64,000 nucleotides of DNA from positions 744,001 through 808,000 of the forward strand of contig CAZMAR010000001.1 in NCBI GenBank assembly GCA_964564635.1. Reading direction: 5' to 3'. The notes beneath the pieces were generated by a model. That model made no database searches. It was not told the DNA's origin and saw only the letters and a program-made list of their open reading frames with translations. Within the stretch, counting starts at the first letter, position 1; every line of letters starts with the position of its first letter. The DNA is from Tepidaquicella sp964564635 (GTDB lineage: Bacteria > Bacteroidota > Ignavibacteria > Tepidaquicellales > Tepidaquicellaceae). Positions 9,089-18,235 of the stretch are shown piece by piece. The translations under genes were made by a program, and so were the position numbers.

Positions 9089-9555
9089 TATATTATATTA
9101 CTCTCTTCTGCCCACCTTTTAAATACTTTTAATGCTTCATTTTGCAAGTATTGTTTGGATTTTATTTTCCGAAGTTCTGGTACTAACTGCAATTCATTGT
9201 ATATTTCTTTATCGATAAATCCAATTTTTTCTGCATCTTCATGTGTATTTGCAAAATATATTTTTTTAATCCTTGCCCAATAAATCGCTGCAAGACACAT
9301 TGGACAAGGCTCACAGGAAGTATAAATTTCGCAGTCATCAAGCCATATTTTTTTTAATTTCTTGCAAGCATTTCTTATTGCTACAATCTCAGCATGAGCA
9401 GTAGGATCTTTTTCAGAAATCACATTATTAGTTCCTCTTGCAACTATTTTTCCATTCCTGACAATTACTGCCCCAAATGGTCCACCCTTACCCTTAATCA
9501 GATTTTCGTTTGATAAGCGAATTGCTTCCAACATAAATTTACTTTTGTATCCCAT
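9085..9555 (-). CDS. Nucleoside/guanine deaminase (CDA fold)
   Basis: Zinc-dependent deaminase of 156 residues. The zinc site HAE (His54, Glu56) and PCPMC (Cys84, Cys87) are intact. The C-terminal part (KIYFANTHEDAEKIGFID, then LVPEL and an aromatic-rich tail) is like Bacillus guanine deaminase GuaD and nucleoside deaminases, rather than the tRNA adenosine deaminase TadA. Guanine to xanthine or a related purine deamination is therefore the best guess. Its start overlaps the end of the thioredoxin-TPR gene by 17 bases, and its stop overlaps the purF stop on the other strand. The purine link with purF is suggestive only. Confidence 0.88.
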   Translation of the reverse strand: MGYKSKFMLEAIRLSNENLIKGKGGPFGAVIVRNGKIVARGTNNVISEKDPTAHAEIVAIRNACKKLKKIWLDDCEIYTSCEPCPMCLAAIYWARIKKIYFANTHEDAEKIGFIDKEIYNELQLVPELRKIKSKQYLQNEALKVFKRWAEESNIIY

Positions 9556-10624
9556 TAGTACCCAGTTTTTCTAAAACTTTTTGTCTCTGTTGCTGAAAGT
9601 TTTTATTATCAAAAATGCTTATTGCATTATCAATATACTGAAGAGCATTATTATAATCTGTAAGCCTGTAATAAATCAACGATAACCTGTAATATAGACT
9701 TGCTTCATTAGCAGTTCCTTTTACATATTCAATGCATTCTTCTGATAATTTTATTGCTTTTTTTAAATCTTCATCACTCGCGTTTACATTATTGGCAATT
9801 GAATAAATCCAGGTCATTAAAAATTGTGAATAACTGAATCTTACATCTTCATTATCTTTGTACTCCGTAAGCAATGTCGCATAACCTTCATATGCTTTTT
9901 CATAATTATTGTCATTTTGATAATAAGTCTCTGCAAGATATAATACTGCCTCCAATAATACATCAGTATCGGGAAAACGGAGAACTATTTCCGCAAATAA
10001 ATTTTTATTGTTAGTTATATATGCATAATACAAAATTGCATTATCTGTATAACCATACACATTATTAGTATCAAGTTCGATTACTTTCCTTAGATACGGC
10101 AATGCAGATTCCATTTCATAATAATCGAAGTACTTTTTTCCCATCATATAATTTGCAGTAATATCATCTGGATTCTCAAGTAATGCTAATTTTATTTTCC
10201 CGATTGTATTGATACCCTCATTAAAATTTTTCATCATTTCTAAAAACTTTTGTGGTTTATAGTATCCAACTATTCTATCAATTTCTGTTCCGTCAGGTTC
10301 CGTAAAAACAATGGTAGGATATCCATTAACTTTATATTTTTTTGCAAGTTCAATGCCTTCTCCCTTTTCAGCATCAACTTTCCAGTTAATCTGATTGGCA
10401 TTTGCATATTGTGCAACTTCATCACTTTTATATACAACATTATCAAGTTCAACACACCATTTACACCAATCGGTAAAAAAGTCAATCATTATTTTTTTAT
10501 TTTCTCTTTGAGCTAACTCAAGAATTTCCTTATAACTGCCCTGAGAGAAAACAACCTCCTCGGACCTGGCTTTAATTCCGAAAAGTAATAGAAAAATAAA
10601 TATTGTTAATATTAGTTTTTTCAT
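9539..10624 (-). CDS. Exported thioredoxin-fold protein with TPR repeats
   Basis: Secreted or periplasmic thiol-disulfide protein of 361 residues. Signal peptide at 1-21 (KKLILTIFIFLLLFGIKA). A thioredoxin domain at about 25-140 has the active site DWCKWC (Cys54, Cys57), of the DUF255/thioredoxin_7 kind, and the cis-Pro segment GYPTIVF. The remaining 220 residues are helical tetratricopeptide-like repeats (NYMMGKKYFDYYEMESALPY, EASLYYRLSLIYYRLTDYNN). Such proteins are common in Bacteroidota envelopes, probably reducing or oxidising exported proteins. Downstream it overlaps the deaminase; upstream lies the single-domain thioredoxin with a terminator in between, so it probably has its own promoter. 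Confidence 0.88.
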   Translation of the reverse strand: MKKLILTIFIFLLLFGIKARSEEVVFSQGSYKEILELAQRENKKIMIDFFTDWCKWCVELDNVVYKSDEVAQYANANQINWKVDAEKGEGIELAKKYKVNGYPTIVFTEPDGTEIDRIVGYYKPQKFLEMMKNFNEGINTIGKIKLALLENPDDITANYMMGKKYFDYYEMESALPYLRKVIELDTNNVYGYTDNAILYYAYITNNKNLFAEIVLRFPDTDVLLEAVLYLAETYYQNDNNYEKAYEGYATLLTEYKDNEDVRFSYSQFLMTWIYSIANNVNASDEDLKKAIKLSEECIEYVKGTANEASLYYRLSLIYYRLTDYNNALQYIDNAISIFDNKNFQQQRQKVLEKLGTNGIQK

Positions 10625-10721
10625 AATAAATAATTTTTTAAAATTAAACCATTATAATTAAATTATAAATACAAAATGAATATATTTTAAAAATTTTAAA
10701 AATACATTCACTTAAATAAAA

Positions 10722-10753
10722 ATCTGCATACAGAATCTCTTCTGCATGCAGAT
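10722..10753 (-). terminator. Intrinsic terminator of the membrane thioredoxin gene
   Basis: ATCTGCATACAGAA (10722-10735) and TTCTGCATGCAGAT (10740-10753) form a 14-pair hairpin with one wobble or mismatch and a 4-base loop. In the minus-strand transcript it is followed by UUUUUAUUU. It lies 26 bases after the stop of the gene at 10780. Confidence 0.85.
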
Positions 10754-10779
10754 AAAACAAAAATCCAATAAAGTAAGTT

Positions 10780-11289
10780 CTATTTTAAAAGTATATCATT
10801 TATAGCTTGAACAAATCCCTCTTTTGACATAGCTCCAACAGCCATTTGCGGTGTCCCTTCTTTTGGTATAAAAAGTAGCGATGGTATACTTCTAATACCA
10901 AATATAGCTGCTAAATTTTGCTCTTTTTCCGTATCTACTTTATATATCTTTATCTTACCATCATATTCATTTGATAACTCTTCAAGTATTGGGGATATCA
11001 TCTTACAGGGCCCACACCAGTCTGCGTAAAAATCAACTATGCAGGGCATATCACCTTCGTACTTCCATTCAGTATTTACATCATAGTTGAATACTTTCTC
11101 TTTAAATGTTTGTTCAGTTAAATATTCCATATTTTTTTTATTTTTTTTATTTGAATCAGTTATTTGAAACTTTTTTTCGGTTTCAGGTTTATTTTTATCT
11201 TCGCCTGAACCATTAAAGGATAATAATAGTATTAATCCTATTGTTATTAATACTATTATTAACGGTATGTAAATTTTTTTCTTTTTCAT
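10780..11289 (-). CDS. Membrane-anchored thioredoxin
   Basis: Thioredoxin of 169 residues from the ATG at 11289. An in-frame TTG at 11313 would add 8 residues, but the ATG places MKKKK directly before the membrane segment (YIPLIIVLITIGLILLL), which fits an N-in anchor. A charged linker (30-55) follows. The thioredoxin domain has FYADWCGPCKMISP with the classical WCGPC site and the cis-Pro FGIRSIPSLLF. The catalytic domain should face the periplasm. Likely roles are disulfide reduction, cytochrome maturation or metalloprotein assembly in the envelope. It ends at a strong terminator and is probably monocistronic. Confidence 0.92.
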   Translation of the reverse strand: MKKKKIYIPLIIVLITIGLILLLSFNGSGEDKNKPETEKKFQITDSNKKNKKNMEYLTEQTFKEKVFNYDVNTEWKYEGDMPCIVDFYADWCGPCKMISPILEELSNEYDGKIKIYKVDTEKEQNLAAIFGIRSIPSLLFIPKEGTPQMAVGAMSKEGFVQAINDILLK

Positions 11290-11537
11290 AATTTTTATAT
11301 TTGCTATTAGCAATTATTGTTATTAGCAATTTATTTATTATAAATAACATAATCAAGGCTATAAAAATTCAATTTTGTGGCTAAGAAAAAATTAAATATA
11401 AAATGTAAACAAATTTTAAAAATATCAATATTTCATAACAAAAAAAATTTTGTAATTGTTTATATTTAAATTTATATACTTAATTAAAATGTGTTGAATT
11501 TATTAAATAATGATAATATATTAAAAGAAAAAAAATA

Positions 11538-11993
11538 ATGTCTCAAAAATTATTAAGAGCCGTAAATTATTTATTGATTCTATTTTTTTGCTCTCTCTCA
11601 ATACTAAGTTGCAATCTACTACAAGAAAATGGGAGCACTAATCCTGATGATTTAATTGGCTCCTGGGAATTATATAAACAGACTGGAGCATTGCAGGATG
11701 TTTGTCCACAAGAGCACATAACATTTAGAATTGACAGTACAGCAATATTACAATGCCCAAATAAACCTGCAATAACCAGACATTATAGCGCAAAAAATGG
11801 TGTATTAGTATATAAAGAAACTGGAATAAGTTTTGATTTTTATATTTTTTCTACAACAAGTGAAACACGATTGGAATTATATGGGAAAAATGTTTCAAGA
11901 AATTTATTCTATTATAAAATCAATTTAGTTAATTTAAATGAACCTGAGGTCAAAGGTTCAGGAATAAACAATTCATCTGAGAATATAAGATAA
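11538..11993 (+). CDS. Small lipoprotein, lipocalin-like size, function unknown
   Basis: Exported lipoprotein of 151 residues with a lipobox ending in Cys25 (LSILSC). After it come GSWELYKQTGALQDVCPQE and alternating beta-strand-like segments (HITFRIDSTAIL, LVYKETGISFDFYIFS), a pattern compatible with the lipocalin-like domains common in Bacteroidota lipoproteins; I cannot assign it firmly. Two further Cys (VCPQE and LQCPN) may form a disulfide. It ends 4 bases before the start of the metalloprotease gene, so the two are one operon, and it could be a partner, inhibitor or carrier for that protease. Confidence 0.72.
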   Translation: MSQKLLRAVNYLLILFFCSLSILSCNLLQENGSTNPDDLIGSWELYKQTGALQDVCPQEHITFRIDSTAILQCPNKPAITRHYSAKNGVLVYKETGISFDFYIFSTTSETRLELYGKNVSRNLFYYKINLVNLNEPEVKGSGINNSSENIR

Positions 11994-11997
11994 TAAA

Positions 11998-13680
11998 ATG
12001 AAAAAATTTTCTATTTACATTACCGTATCCCTTTTCCTTTTTTTATTTTTATCAACTTCTTTTTATGTAAATAAAAATAAACCTACAAATCCGATTCAAA
12101 ATAACTATACTGAAACAAATAAAGAATTATTAAGCCAAACTGGTTACAAGCAGAAAGAATTTTTTACATTGGATAATTCCCCTTCTTCATTGAAAACAAT
12201 AAATGGATATGTAGATAAAGCTACAACATTAATTTTAAATACTGACAAAATCCTAAAATTTTTTAACAATCCAGAAAATGAAATATTATTAAGGATTCCT
12301 CTAGAGAATGAAAAGTATTTAGAACTTGAATTAATAAAATCTGAAGTTTTAGCAAATGATTTTAATTTATATAGACTGAAGCAAGGAAGAGTTAAAGAAA
12401 AAGCTTCATACATCCCCGGTTTATATTATAGAGGAAAAATAAAAGGAAATCCAAATTCTTTAGCCGCAATAAGTATTTTTAAGAACAAAATTATTGGTAT
12501 AATATCAGATGAAAATGGAAATTATATTTTAGGAGAAAACAAAAATTTTCCCAACAGGGAAAGGTATGTATTTTACAGTGAAAATAATTTAAAAATTGGA
12601 AATAAATTTAAGTGTGGAACTGGGGATGGTATTGATAAATTTTATAAGAGCACAGACTTTTCTCATAAAAAACTCAAGGAACTGGAAGATAACTATCCAA
12701 ATCTGCCCGTAAAGATGTATTTTGAATGTGATTATGATATGTATGAAGAATTTTATTACAGCATTTCAGAAGTAGCTGATTTTGTCACAGCGTTTTTTAA
12801 TGTCTCCATTTTAATATACCAAAATGAAAATATTCCCTTTACAATTCAAACCATAGAAGTATGGACTGAGATAGACCCTTATGTCTATTATGATAATTCA
12901 GTAGATATACTTTTGGCATTCGGTGGATTTCTTGAGGATGATTTTGAAGGAAACCTTGCTCATTTACTTTCTACGGGACATAATCAGGAACTCGGAGGTA
13001 TTGCATGGGTTGGAGTTTTATGTCAGGAATATAATTCTCTTGATTCTTCAGGTAGGTTTGCATTCAGCAATATAGAACCATATTACAATAATTTTCCTAC
13101 ATACAGCTGGACTGTTGGCTGCGTAACCCACGAAATTGGACATAATCTTGGTTCAATGCATACACATGCTTGCTGGTGGCCCCTGCCAAATAATACAATA
13201 GGAGCATTGGACTCCTGCTATTATCCAGAATTCGGTTTTTGCTTCTCGAATCCGCACGCTTCAATTGGAACAATTATGAGTTATTGTCATTTATGGATTG
13301 GATATGGCGGTGGGATAAATTTTAATTTAGGATTTGGACCGTTACCTGGCGATACAATAAGGAAATATTATTTCAACGCAGGTTGTCTAATACAGGAATT
13401 AAATTCCTCTGAAACACCAATGTTCTTTCTATCTCAGAATTACCCAAATCCATTTAACCCCATTACTATAATAAAATATTCAATTCCAGTCGATAATTTC
13501 GTAACACTAAAAATTTATGACCTCACAGGCAGAGAAGTAAAAACATTAGTGAACGAATTTAAACAAGCAGGATTATATACTATTACCTTTGATGGAAGCA
13601 ATTTAGCAAGTGGTATATATCTTTATACAATTTATACTGGCGAATATACAGAGACCAAAAGAATGGTATTGATAAAATAA
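11998..13680 (+). CDS. Secreted zinc metalloprotease (metzincin, M12B-like) with type IX secretion sorting domain
   Basis: Extracellular protease of 560 residues. N-terminal hydrophobic signal (FSIYITVSLFLFLFLSTSF). A propeptide-like region (about 30-230) precedes the catalytic domain, whose HEIGHNLGSMH (His378, Glu379, His382, His388) is the extended zinc site of metzincins. GTIMSYCHL downstream is the Met-turn. The last 91 residues are a sorting domain (FLSQNYPNPFNP, VTLKIYDLTGREVKTLV, ASGIYLYTI, KRMVLIK), the tag recognised by the type IX secretion machine. Many Cys around the active site suggest disulfides. Co-transcribed with the preceding lipoprotein. Confidence 0.93.
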   Translation: MKKFSIYITVSLFLFLFLSTSFYVNKNKPTNPIQNNYTETNKELLSQTGYKQKEFFTLDNSPSSLKTINGYVDKATTLILNTDKILKFFNNPENEILLRIPLENEKYLELELIKSEVLANDFNLYRLKQGRVKEKASYIPGLYYRGKIKGNPNSLAAISIFKNKIIGIISDENGNYILGENKNFPNRERYVFYSENNLKIGNKFKCGTGDGIDKFYKSTDFSHKKLKELEDNYPNLPVKMYFECDYDMYEEFYYSISEVADFVTAFFNVSILIYQNENIPFTIQTIEVWTEIDPYVYYDNSVDILLAFGGFLEDDFEGNLAHLLSTGHNQELGGIAWVGVLCQEYNSLDSSGRFAFSNIEPYYNNFPTYSWTVGCVTHEIGHNLGSMHTHACWWPLPNNTIGALDSCYYPEFGFCFSNPHASIGTIMSYCHLWIGYGGGINFNLGFGPLPGDTIRKYYFNAGCLIQELNSSETPMFFLSQNYPNPFNPITIIKYSIPVDNFVTLKIYDLTGREVKTLVNEFKQAGLYTITFDGSNLASGIYLYTIYTGEYTETKRMVLIK

Positions 13681-13797
13681 CTTTATTAAGTTGTTATCAA
13701 AATTACAGAATTTGTTTTAAGAAGGCACTGCAAGTTAAAGATATTAAAAATCCGAAAATAAAAAAAATTTAATAGAATCTTATCGGGAATTTATAAG

Positions 13798-13823
13798 AGA
13801 AATATTAACTAATTAATATTTCT
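13798..13823. terminator. AT-rich hairpin between convergent genes
   Basis: AGAAATATTAA (13798-13808) and TTAATATTTCT (13813-13823) form a perfect 11-pair hairpin with a CTAA loop, between the metalloprotease and the convergent glycyl-tRNA synthetase gene. Its position fits a bidirectional terminator, but the stem is all A-T except one pair and there is no long T-run. Confidence 0.4.
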
Positions 13824-13874
13824 TAAATTCTTCTATCTAATTTTTATTCTTTAAGAAACCCCTAATAAAGATTA

Positions 13875-15206
13875 TTAGAATGCAATTTTTTCTTTAAGGA
13901 TATTAAGTAAATTATCCTTATTAACTCTTTCCTGTAACATTGAGTCTCTTTCCCTTATAGTAACGGTGCCGTCTTTCAGAGTATCGGAATCGACTGTAAT
14001 GCAGTATGGCGTTCCACATTCATCCTGTCTTCTGTACCGTCTGCCTATAGCCCCTGAATCATCATAGAAAACTTTTATGTGTTTTTTCAAATCATCAATT
14101 ATATTTCGAGCAATCTCAGGCATATTTTCTCTGTTAACCAATGGGAAAACAGCTGCTTTAAGCGGAGCAATAGCGGGATGAAAACGGAGAACAACTCTGA
14201 GTTCATTATTAACTTCTTCTTCATAATATGCATCCATCAAAAAAGCCATTAAACCGCGAGAAGCACCTGCAGATGTTTCTATAACATAAGGAATATATCT
14301 TTCTTTTGTTGCTTCATCGAAGTATTCAAGTTTTTTCCCAGAATATTCATAATGCCTTCTTAAATCATAATCAGTCCTATTGTGAATTCCTTCTATTTCT
14401 CCCCATCCAAACGGAAACTCATATTCAATATCAATTGCAGATTTGGCATAGTGTGCTAATTTTTCATGAACAGTTATTCTCATTTTTTCTTTTCGCATTC
14501 CGTATTTGATGTACCATTTAATTCTTTCTTCCTTCCAATAATCAAACCAATGATTATCTTCTGATGGATTAATAAAATATTGCATTTCCATTTGTTCAAA
14601 TTCTCTGGTACGGAAAAGAAAATTTTTTGTATTAATTTCGTTTCTAAATGCTTTTCCAATTTGAGCAATACCAAAAGGAATTTTCTGCCTCATAGAGTCT
14701 TTCACATTAGAAAAATTCACATAAATACCCTGTGCTGTCTCAGGTCTTAAATAAACAACACTTGAAGTATCTTCTACAGGTCCTATAAAGGTTTTAAACA
14801 TTAAATTAAAGTTTCTTGCTTCAGTAAATTTTCCCTCCAGAAAACATTTAATTGCTTTTCGTCCTTTATATGCTTTGTTTCCGCATTCACTATCTTCGAG
14901 TGAATCTGCTTTAAATCTTGCTTTACATTCTTTGCAATCAACCATAGGATCAGTGAAATTTTCCACATGGCCTGAAGCTTCCCACACTCGCGGATGCATT
15001 AAAATAGAAGAATCCAATCCTTCAATATCTTCACGAAGTGTCATCTCTCGCCACCATGCTTCTTTTATATTCCTGAGTAACTCAACACCAAGCGGTCCAT
15101 AATCATAACATCCATTTAAGCCGCCATAGATTTCTGAAGATTGGAAAATAAAACCACGCCTTTTACAGAGCGAAACTATTTTATCAAATATATCTTTCGT
15201 TTTCAA
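13875..15206 (-). CDS. glyS: Glycyl-tRNA synthetase, class II dimeric type
   Basis: Charges tRNA-Gly. The 443 residues are close to the single-chain alpha2 enzyme (about 460) rather than the split alpha/beta type. Seen: N-terminal FDKIVSLCKRRGFIFQSSEIYGGLNGCYDYGPLG, motif 2 region FGIAQIGKAFRNEI with FRTREFEQMEMQYF, and motif 3 GASRGLMAFLMDAY. An anticodon-binding domain (RFHPAIAPLKAAVFPLV to ITVDSDT, TVTIRERDSMLQERV) closes the protein. A zinc-ribbon-like insert with CKECKARF and a Cys soon after lies near residue 90. ATG start. Convergent with the metalloprotease gene; a 274-base gap with nothing recognised precedes it on the minus strand. Confidence 0.96.
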   Translation of the reverse strand: MKTKDIFDKIVSLCKRRGFIFQSSEIYGGLNGCYDYGPLGVELLRNIKEAWWREMTLREDIEGLDSSILMHPRVWEASGHVENFTDPMVDCKECKARFKADSLEDSECGNKAYKGRKAIKCFLEGKFTEARNFNLMFKTFIGPVEDTSSVVYLRPETAQGIYVNFSNVKDSMRQKIPFGIAQIGKAFRNEINTKNFLFRTREFEQMEMQYFINPSEDNHWFDYWKEERIKWYIKYGMRKEKMRITVHEKLAHYAKSAIDIEYEFPFGWGEIEGIHNRTDYDLRRHYEYSGKKLEYFDEATKERYIPYVIETSAGASRGLMAFLMDAYYEEEVNNELRVVLRFHPAIAPLKAAVFPLVNRENMPEIARNIIDDLKKHIKVFYDDSGAIGRRYRRQDECGTPYCITVDSDTLKDGTVTIRERDSMLQERVNKDNLLNILKEKIAF

Positions 15207-15480
15207 TTTTATTTAATCATTAATTAAATATTTTGTAAATTTAATCAACTTAACTATTATTTTATAGGTAATACAATCTATTATTTAAATTTATCATAAT
15301 ATAAAAGACTTTAAAATAAAAATTAGAAAATTACAATAAAGCAAGGTAGATATTATATTGAAATGGAATAATGAAAATTTATAAAAACACTTAAAAACTT
15401 TATGCGTAAAAATTATGATATTAAATCCAATAATGCAGCTTAAAAAAATTTGTTTAATGTAAAAAAATATTATAAGATGA

Positions 15481-15939
15481 TTAACCAAAAATTTCCTGAA
15501 TTTTCTTTCTTCTAAAAGAAAATATCTCAAAAAGTTTTTTCTTTATTATAATTTGATTTGCAATACTTCCAATAAACGAGAAAGGTGGTTTATAATTTAA
15601 GATATCTTTCATAATCACCCCATTTTGAACCGGGGTTATGATATGAGTATGATGCCAGAATTTATATGGACCTATTTTTTGTTCATCAACGAAATAATGA
15701 AACTCACTTATATGAGTAATTTCAGAGACCCAGGTTATTTCAATTCCAAATAAAGGTTTTACTTTATAGGCGATAATTAACCCCTGATACATTTTTTCTG
15801 GCAAATCTTTTGAAATAATATTAAATCCCATATATTCGGGGGTAATAATCTTTAAATTTTTTGGCGTTGCAATAAATTCCCAGAGTTTCTCAACTGAAGT
15901 GTTAATTTGCTGTTCCCAGATTAGTGTTGCAAAAGCCAT
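15481..15939 (-). CDS. SRPBCC (START-fold) family protein
   Basis: Small soluble protein of 152 residues with the helix-grip pattern of SRPBCC ligand-binding proteins: WEQQINTSVEKLWEFIATPK at the N-terminus, then paired strands (YKVKPLFGIEITWVSEITHI, HYFVDEQKIGPYKFWHHTHI, GVIMKDILNYKPPF) and a final amphipathic helix. The same kind of protein is often found next to DUF2867-type SDR proteins; here that SDR gene lies 40 bases upstream on the same strand, so they form an operon and may act on the same lipid-like or polyketide-like compound. The ligand is unknown. Confidence 0.8.
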   Translation of the reverse strand: MAFATLIWEQQINTSVEKLWEFIATPKNLKIITPEYMGFNIISKDLPEKMYQGLIIAYKVKPLFGIEITWVSEITHISEFHYFVDEQKIGPYKFWHHTHIITPVQNGVIMKDILNYKPPFSFIGSIANQIIIKKKLFEIFSFRRKKIQEIFG

Positions 15940-15979
15940 ATATTTAAAAGTTTACTATTTATAAAATATTCTTTAGATT

Positions 15980-17401
15980 TTATTCTGCAACTATTTTTTT
16001 AGCCATACCTTTGAAAATCATTTTATGCACAGGTAAAAGAGCATACCAATACAATCTGCCCATCAATCCAAGTGGTCTGAAAGTAGCAGTCTGAATAAAA
16101 GTATTATCCTCAATTTTAAACTCAAGCCACGCTTCACCTGGTAATTTCATTTCAGCATAGAGTAATAGCCTTTTTTCCATTTTGCTTGCAAAAAGGACAC
16201 GCCAGAAATCAAGTGTATCACCGCTATAAATTTCAGTTGCATTTTTTCTACCCCTTCTTAATCCAACGCCACCGAAAAGCTTATCAACAAAACCTCTCAA
16301 TGACCAGAGAAAATTTGCATAATACCAACCATTATTACCTCCAATTTTCCAAATATTATTTAAAACATTTTCTATATTACTAATTTTTAATTTAATCTGT
16401 TCAGAAAAACAACCTTTAGAAGGTACATTAATATGTTGTGAAATACCATCAAATAATAATTCCGAAGTTAAAGCATCCTTCCAGCTTGAGATAACTTCGT
16501 TATGTTCAATAGTATCAAGAGCTAATTTTAAAGCGCTTTCATAATCAATTAATTCGATTTCAACAACTTTTTTTATATCATCATTTTTACATATAATTTC
16601 TACATTCATACTATCTACAAGGTTTTTAGCAAGTGTATAAGAAGTTGATGTTACAAAATAAAGCCAATAAGACGATAATCTTGGAGTAAGAACAGGTACT
16701 ATAATAATCTTTCTTTTTAAACCCCTTACTTTAGCATATTTAAGTAGCATTTCTTTATATGTAAGTACATCCGGACCCCCAATATCAAAACTTCTATTAA
16801 AAGTCATTTCATTCCCTAATACTGAATACAAATATTCAATAACATTTCTTATGGCAATTGGTTGTGAATAAGTGTTAAGCCATTTGGGTGCAATCATAAC
16901 AGGAAGCTTTTCAACTAAATCTCTGATAATTTCAAACGATGCAGAGCCAGAGCCGATAATTATACCAGCCCGTAATGTGGTTAAAGCATATTTTCCAGAA
17001 GAAAGTATATCCTCTACATTTTTTCTTGATTGAAGATGTTTAGATAACTTTTTCTCATTAATTATGCCGCTCAAATAAATAACTTGTTTAGCATTTGTAT
17101 TTGATATAATATCTTTGAAATTTTCTGCAGAAGTTTTTTCAAGTTCATCAAAATTTTCAACGCTTGTAGCCATTGAATGTATTAGATAATATGCTGCATC
17201 AATATCTGGCGGTATTTTATTCAGTGTTTCTTTCTTTAGAAAATCAACTTGAACAACCTCAATATTCTCTGAACGATATTTAGGTAAATTGAATCTCTGT
17301 TTATCTCGAGCGCAACAAACAAGAAAATGTCCCTTCATTAATAAATAAGGAATCAATCTTTGTCCAATATATCCGGTCGCCCCTGTAATAAGGATTTTCA
17401 T
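15980..17401 (-). CDS. SDR-family NAD(P)-binding protein with C-terminal DUF2867 domain
   Basis: 473 residues. N-terminal Rossmann domain of the atypical SDR kind (ILITGATGYIGQRLIPYLL; AYYLIHSM; VIYLSGI), followed around residue 300 onward by a DUF2867-like SRPBCC-type domain (IWKIGGNNGWYYANFLWSLR, DKLFGGVGLRRGRK, GDTLDFWRV, PGEAWLEFKI, FRPLGLMGRLYWYALLPVHK). This arrangement is known in many bacteria as a conserved but poorly characterised family. It probably binds NAD(P) and a hydrophobic substrate. The gene is followed by a stand-alone SRPBCC gene. It starts 68 bases downstream of the terminator at 17469-17496, so it is a separate transcription unit from the lipoprotein cluster. Confidence 0.88.
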   Translation of the reverse strand: MKILITGATGYIGQRLIPYLLMKGHFLVCCARDKQRFNLPKYRSENIEVVQVDFLKKETLNKIPPDIDAAYYLIHSMATSVENFDELEKTSAENFKDIISNTNAKQVIYLSGIINEKKLSKHLQSRKNVEDILSSGKYALTTLRAGIIIGSGSASFEIIRDLVEKLPVMIAPKWLNTYSQPIAIRNVIEYLYSVLGNEMTFNRSFDIGGPDVLTYKEMLLKYAKVRGLKRKIIIVPVLTPRLSSYWLYFVTSTSYTLAKNLVDSMNVEIICKNDDIKKVVEIELIDYESALKLALDTIEHNEVISSWKDALTSELLFDGISQHINVPSKGCFSEQIKLKISNIENVLNNIWKIGGNNGWYYANFLWSLRGFVDKLFGGVGLRRGRKNATEIYSGDTLDFWRVLFASKMEKRLLLYAEMKLPGEAWLEFKIEDNTFIQTATFRPLGLMGRLYWYALLPVHKMIFKGMAKKIVAE

Positions 17402-17468
17402 AATTTATAAATCAAAAAAATATAATTACATTATATCCACAATAAAATACACAATTTTAAACAAAAAA

Positions 17469-17496
17469 AAACTGCCCGAAAAATTTCAGGCAGTTT
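17469..17496 (-). terminator. Intrinsic terminator after the lipoprotein gene
   Basis: AAACTGCC (17469-17476) and GGCAGTTT (17489-17496) form an 8-pair stem with a 12-base loop. On the minus strand it is followed by a run of nine T. It lies 21 bases past the stop of the gene at 17517 and closes the cluster 20630 to 17517. Confidence 0.88.
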
Positions 17497-17516
17497 ATAT
17501 AAAAAATACAAAGTGA

Positions 17517-18200
17517 TTAAGGAAGGTTATCTTCAGGGTGTTCTGTTTTACCATTATTAGGTTTTTCCACTGGTTTTGGTTTATTTTCCTTTTTATCAGT
17601 AGGTATTTCTTTTATTTCCTTTTTCTCTTTTTGAGGTTCCTTGATATCTTTTTTATCACTCTGTGTACCTTTATCCTTTGATTTACTTCCAGTTGTCTCA
17701 TCTCCATATACCTCCCCTGTTTCCGGATTAAAATTTTGTTTACTTTCTTCTTCCTGTTTTATGGTCTCTCTCATTTTCTCTACTTTTTTAAGACCTTCTT
17801 TTTCAAATTCTTCCTGTATCTTTTTTAATTCATTTTTGAAAAAGTCCGTCTGCTCTTTAATTTCTCTTTCTTCCTTCAATTTCTCCAATAGAGATTCCGC
17901 TTCTTTAGAATCTTTAAAACCTGATTTTTTTGCAATTTCTTCTTTTTTCTTCTCCAGTACATTATTAAATTCCATTGCAAATTTTGCATTATCAAAATTC
18001 ACTTCCCCCGTAGCATCCTTTACAATTGCATTATTAATTAAACCATATGTTAAATTCTGAAAGTCAGTTGAGTTAATATATTCATTAAGTTCTTTAATAT
18101 ATTTTAATGCCCTATCTTTTTCTTTACTCCCGCATGAAATTAAACCTATTAATAAACCCGCAAATAATAAAAGATAAAACAAATATTGTACTTTTCTCAT
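17517..18200 (-). CDS. Lipoprotein with coiled-coil and charged low-complexity tail, function unknown
   Basis: 227-residue lipoprotein with lipobox LISC (Cys23). Residues about 28-140 are helical and highly charged, likely a coiled coil (LEKKKEEIAKK, ESLLEKLKEEREIKEQ, FFKNELKKIQEEFEKEG). From about 150 the chain is a Lys/Glu/Pro/Asp-rich disordered tail (KKEIKEIPTDKKENKPKPVE). No family recognised. It is last in a minus-strand cluster after the aldehyde dehydrogenase and GDP-fucose synthase genes (35 bases from the latter) and ends at a terminator. Its envelope location may relate to surface polysaccharide, but that is only context. Confidence 0.68.
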   Translation of the reverse strand: MRKVQYLFYLLLFAGLLIGLISCGSKEKDRALKYIKELNEYINSTDFQNLTYGLINNAIVKDATGEVNFDNAKFAMEFNNVLEKKKEEIAKKSGFKDSKEAESLLEKLKEEREIKEQTDFFKNELKKIQEEFEKEGLKKVEKMRETIKQEEESKQNFNPETGEVYGDETTGSKSKDKGTQSDKKDIKEPQKEKKEIKEIPTDKKENKPKPVEKPNNGKTEHPEDNLP

Positions 18201-18235
18201 AATTTATAAATCTGTTTTTTGAAAAGAAAGTAAAA

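Noticed and set aside
15294..15530. 78-codon minus-strand open frame at the end of the SRPBCC gene
   Set aside because: It overlaps the SRPBCC 3' end in another frame and is only a run of Phe, Ile, Lys and Leu, as expected by chance in AT-rich DNA.
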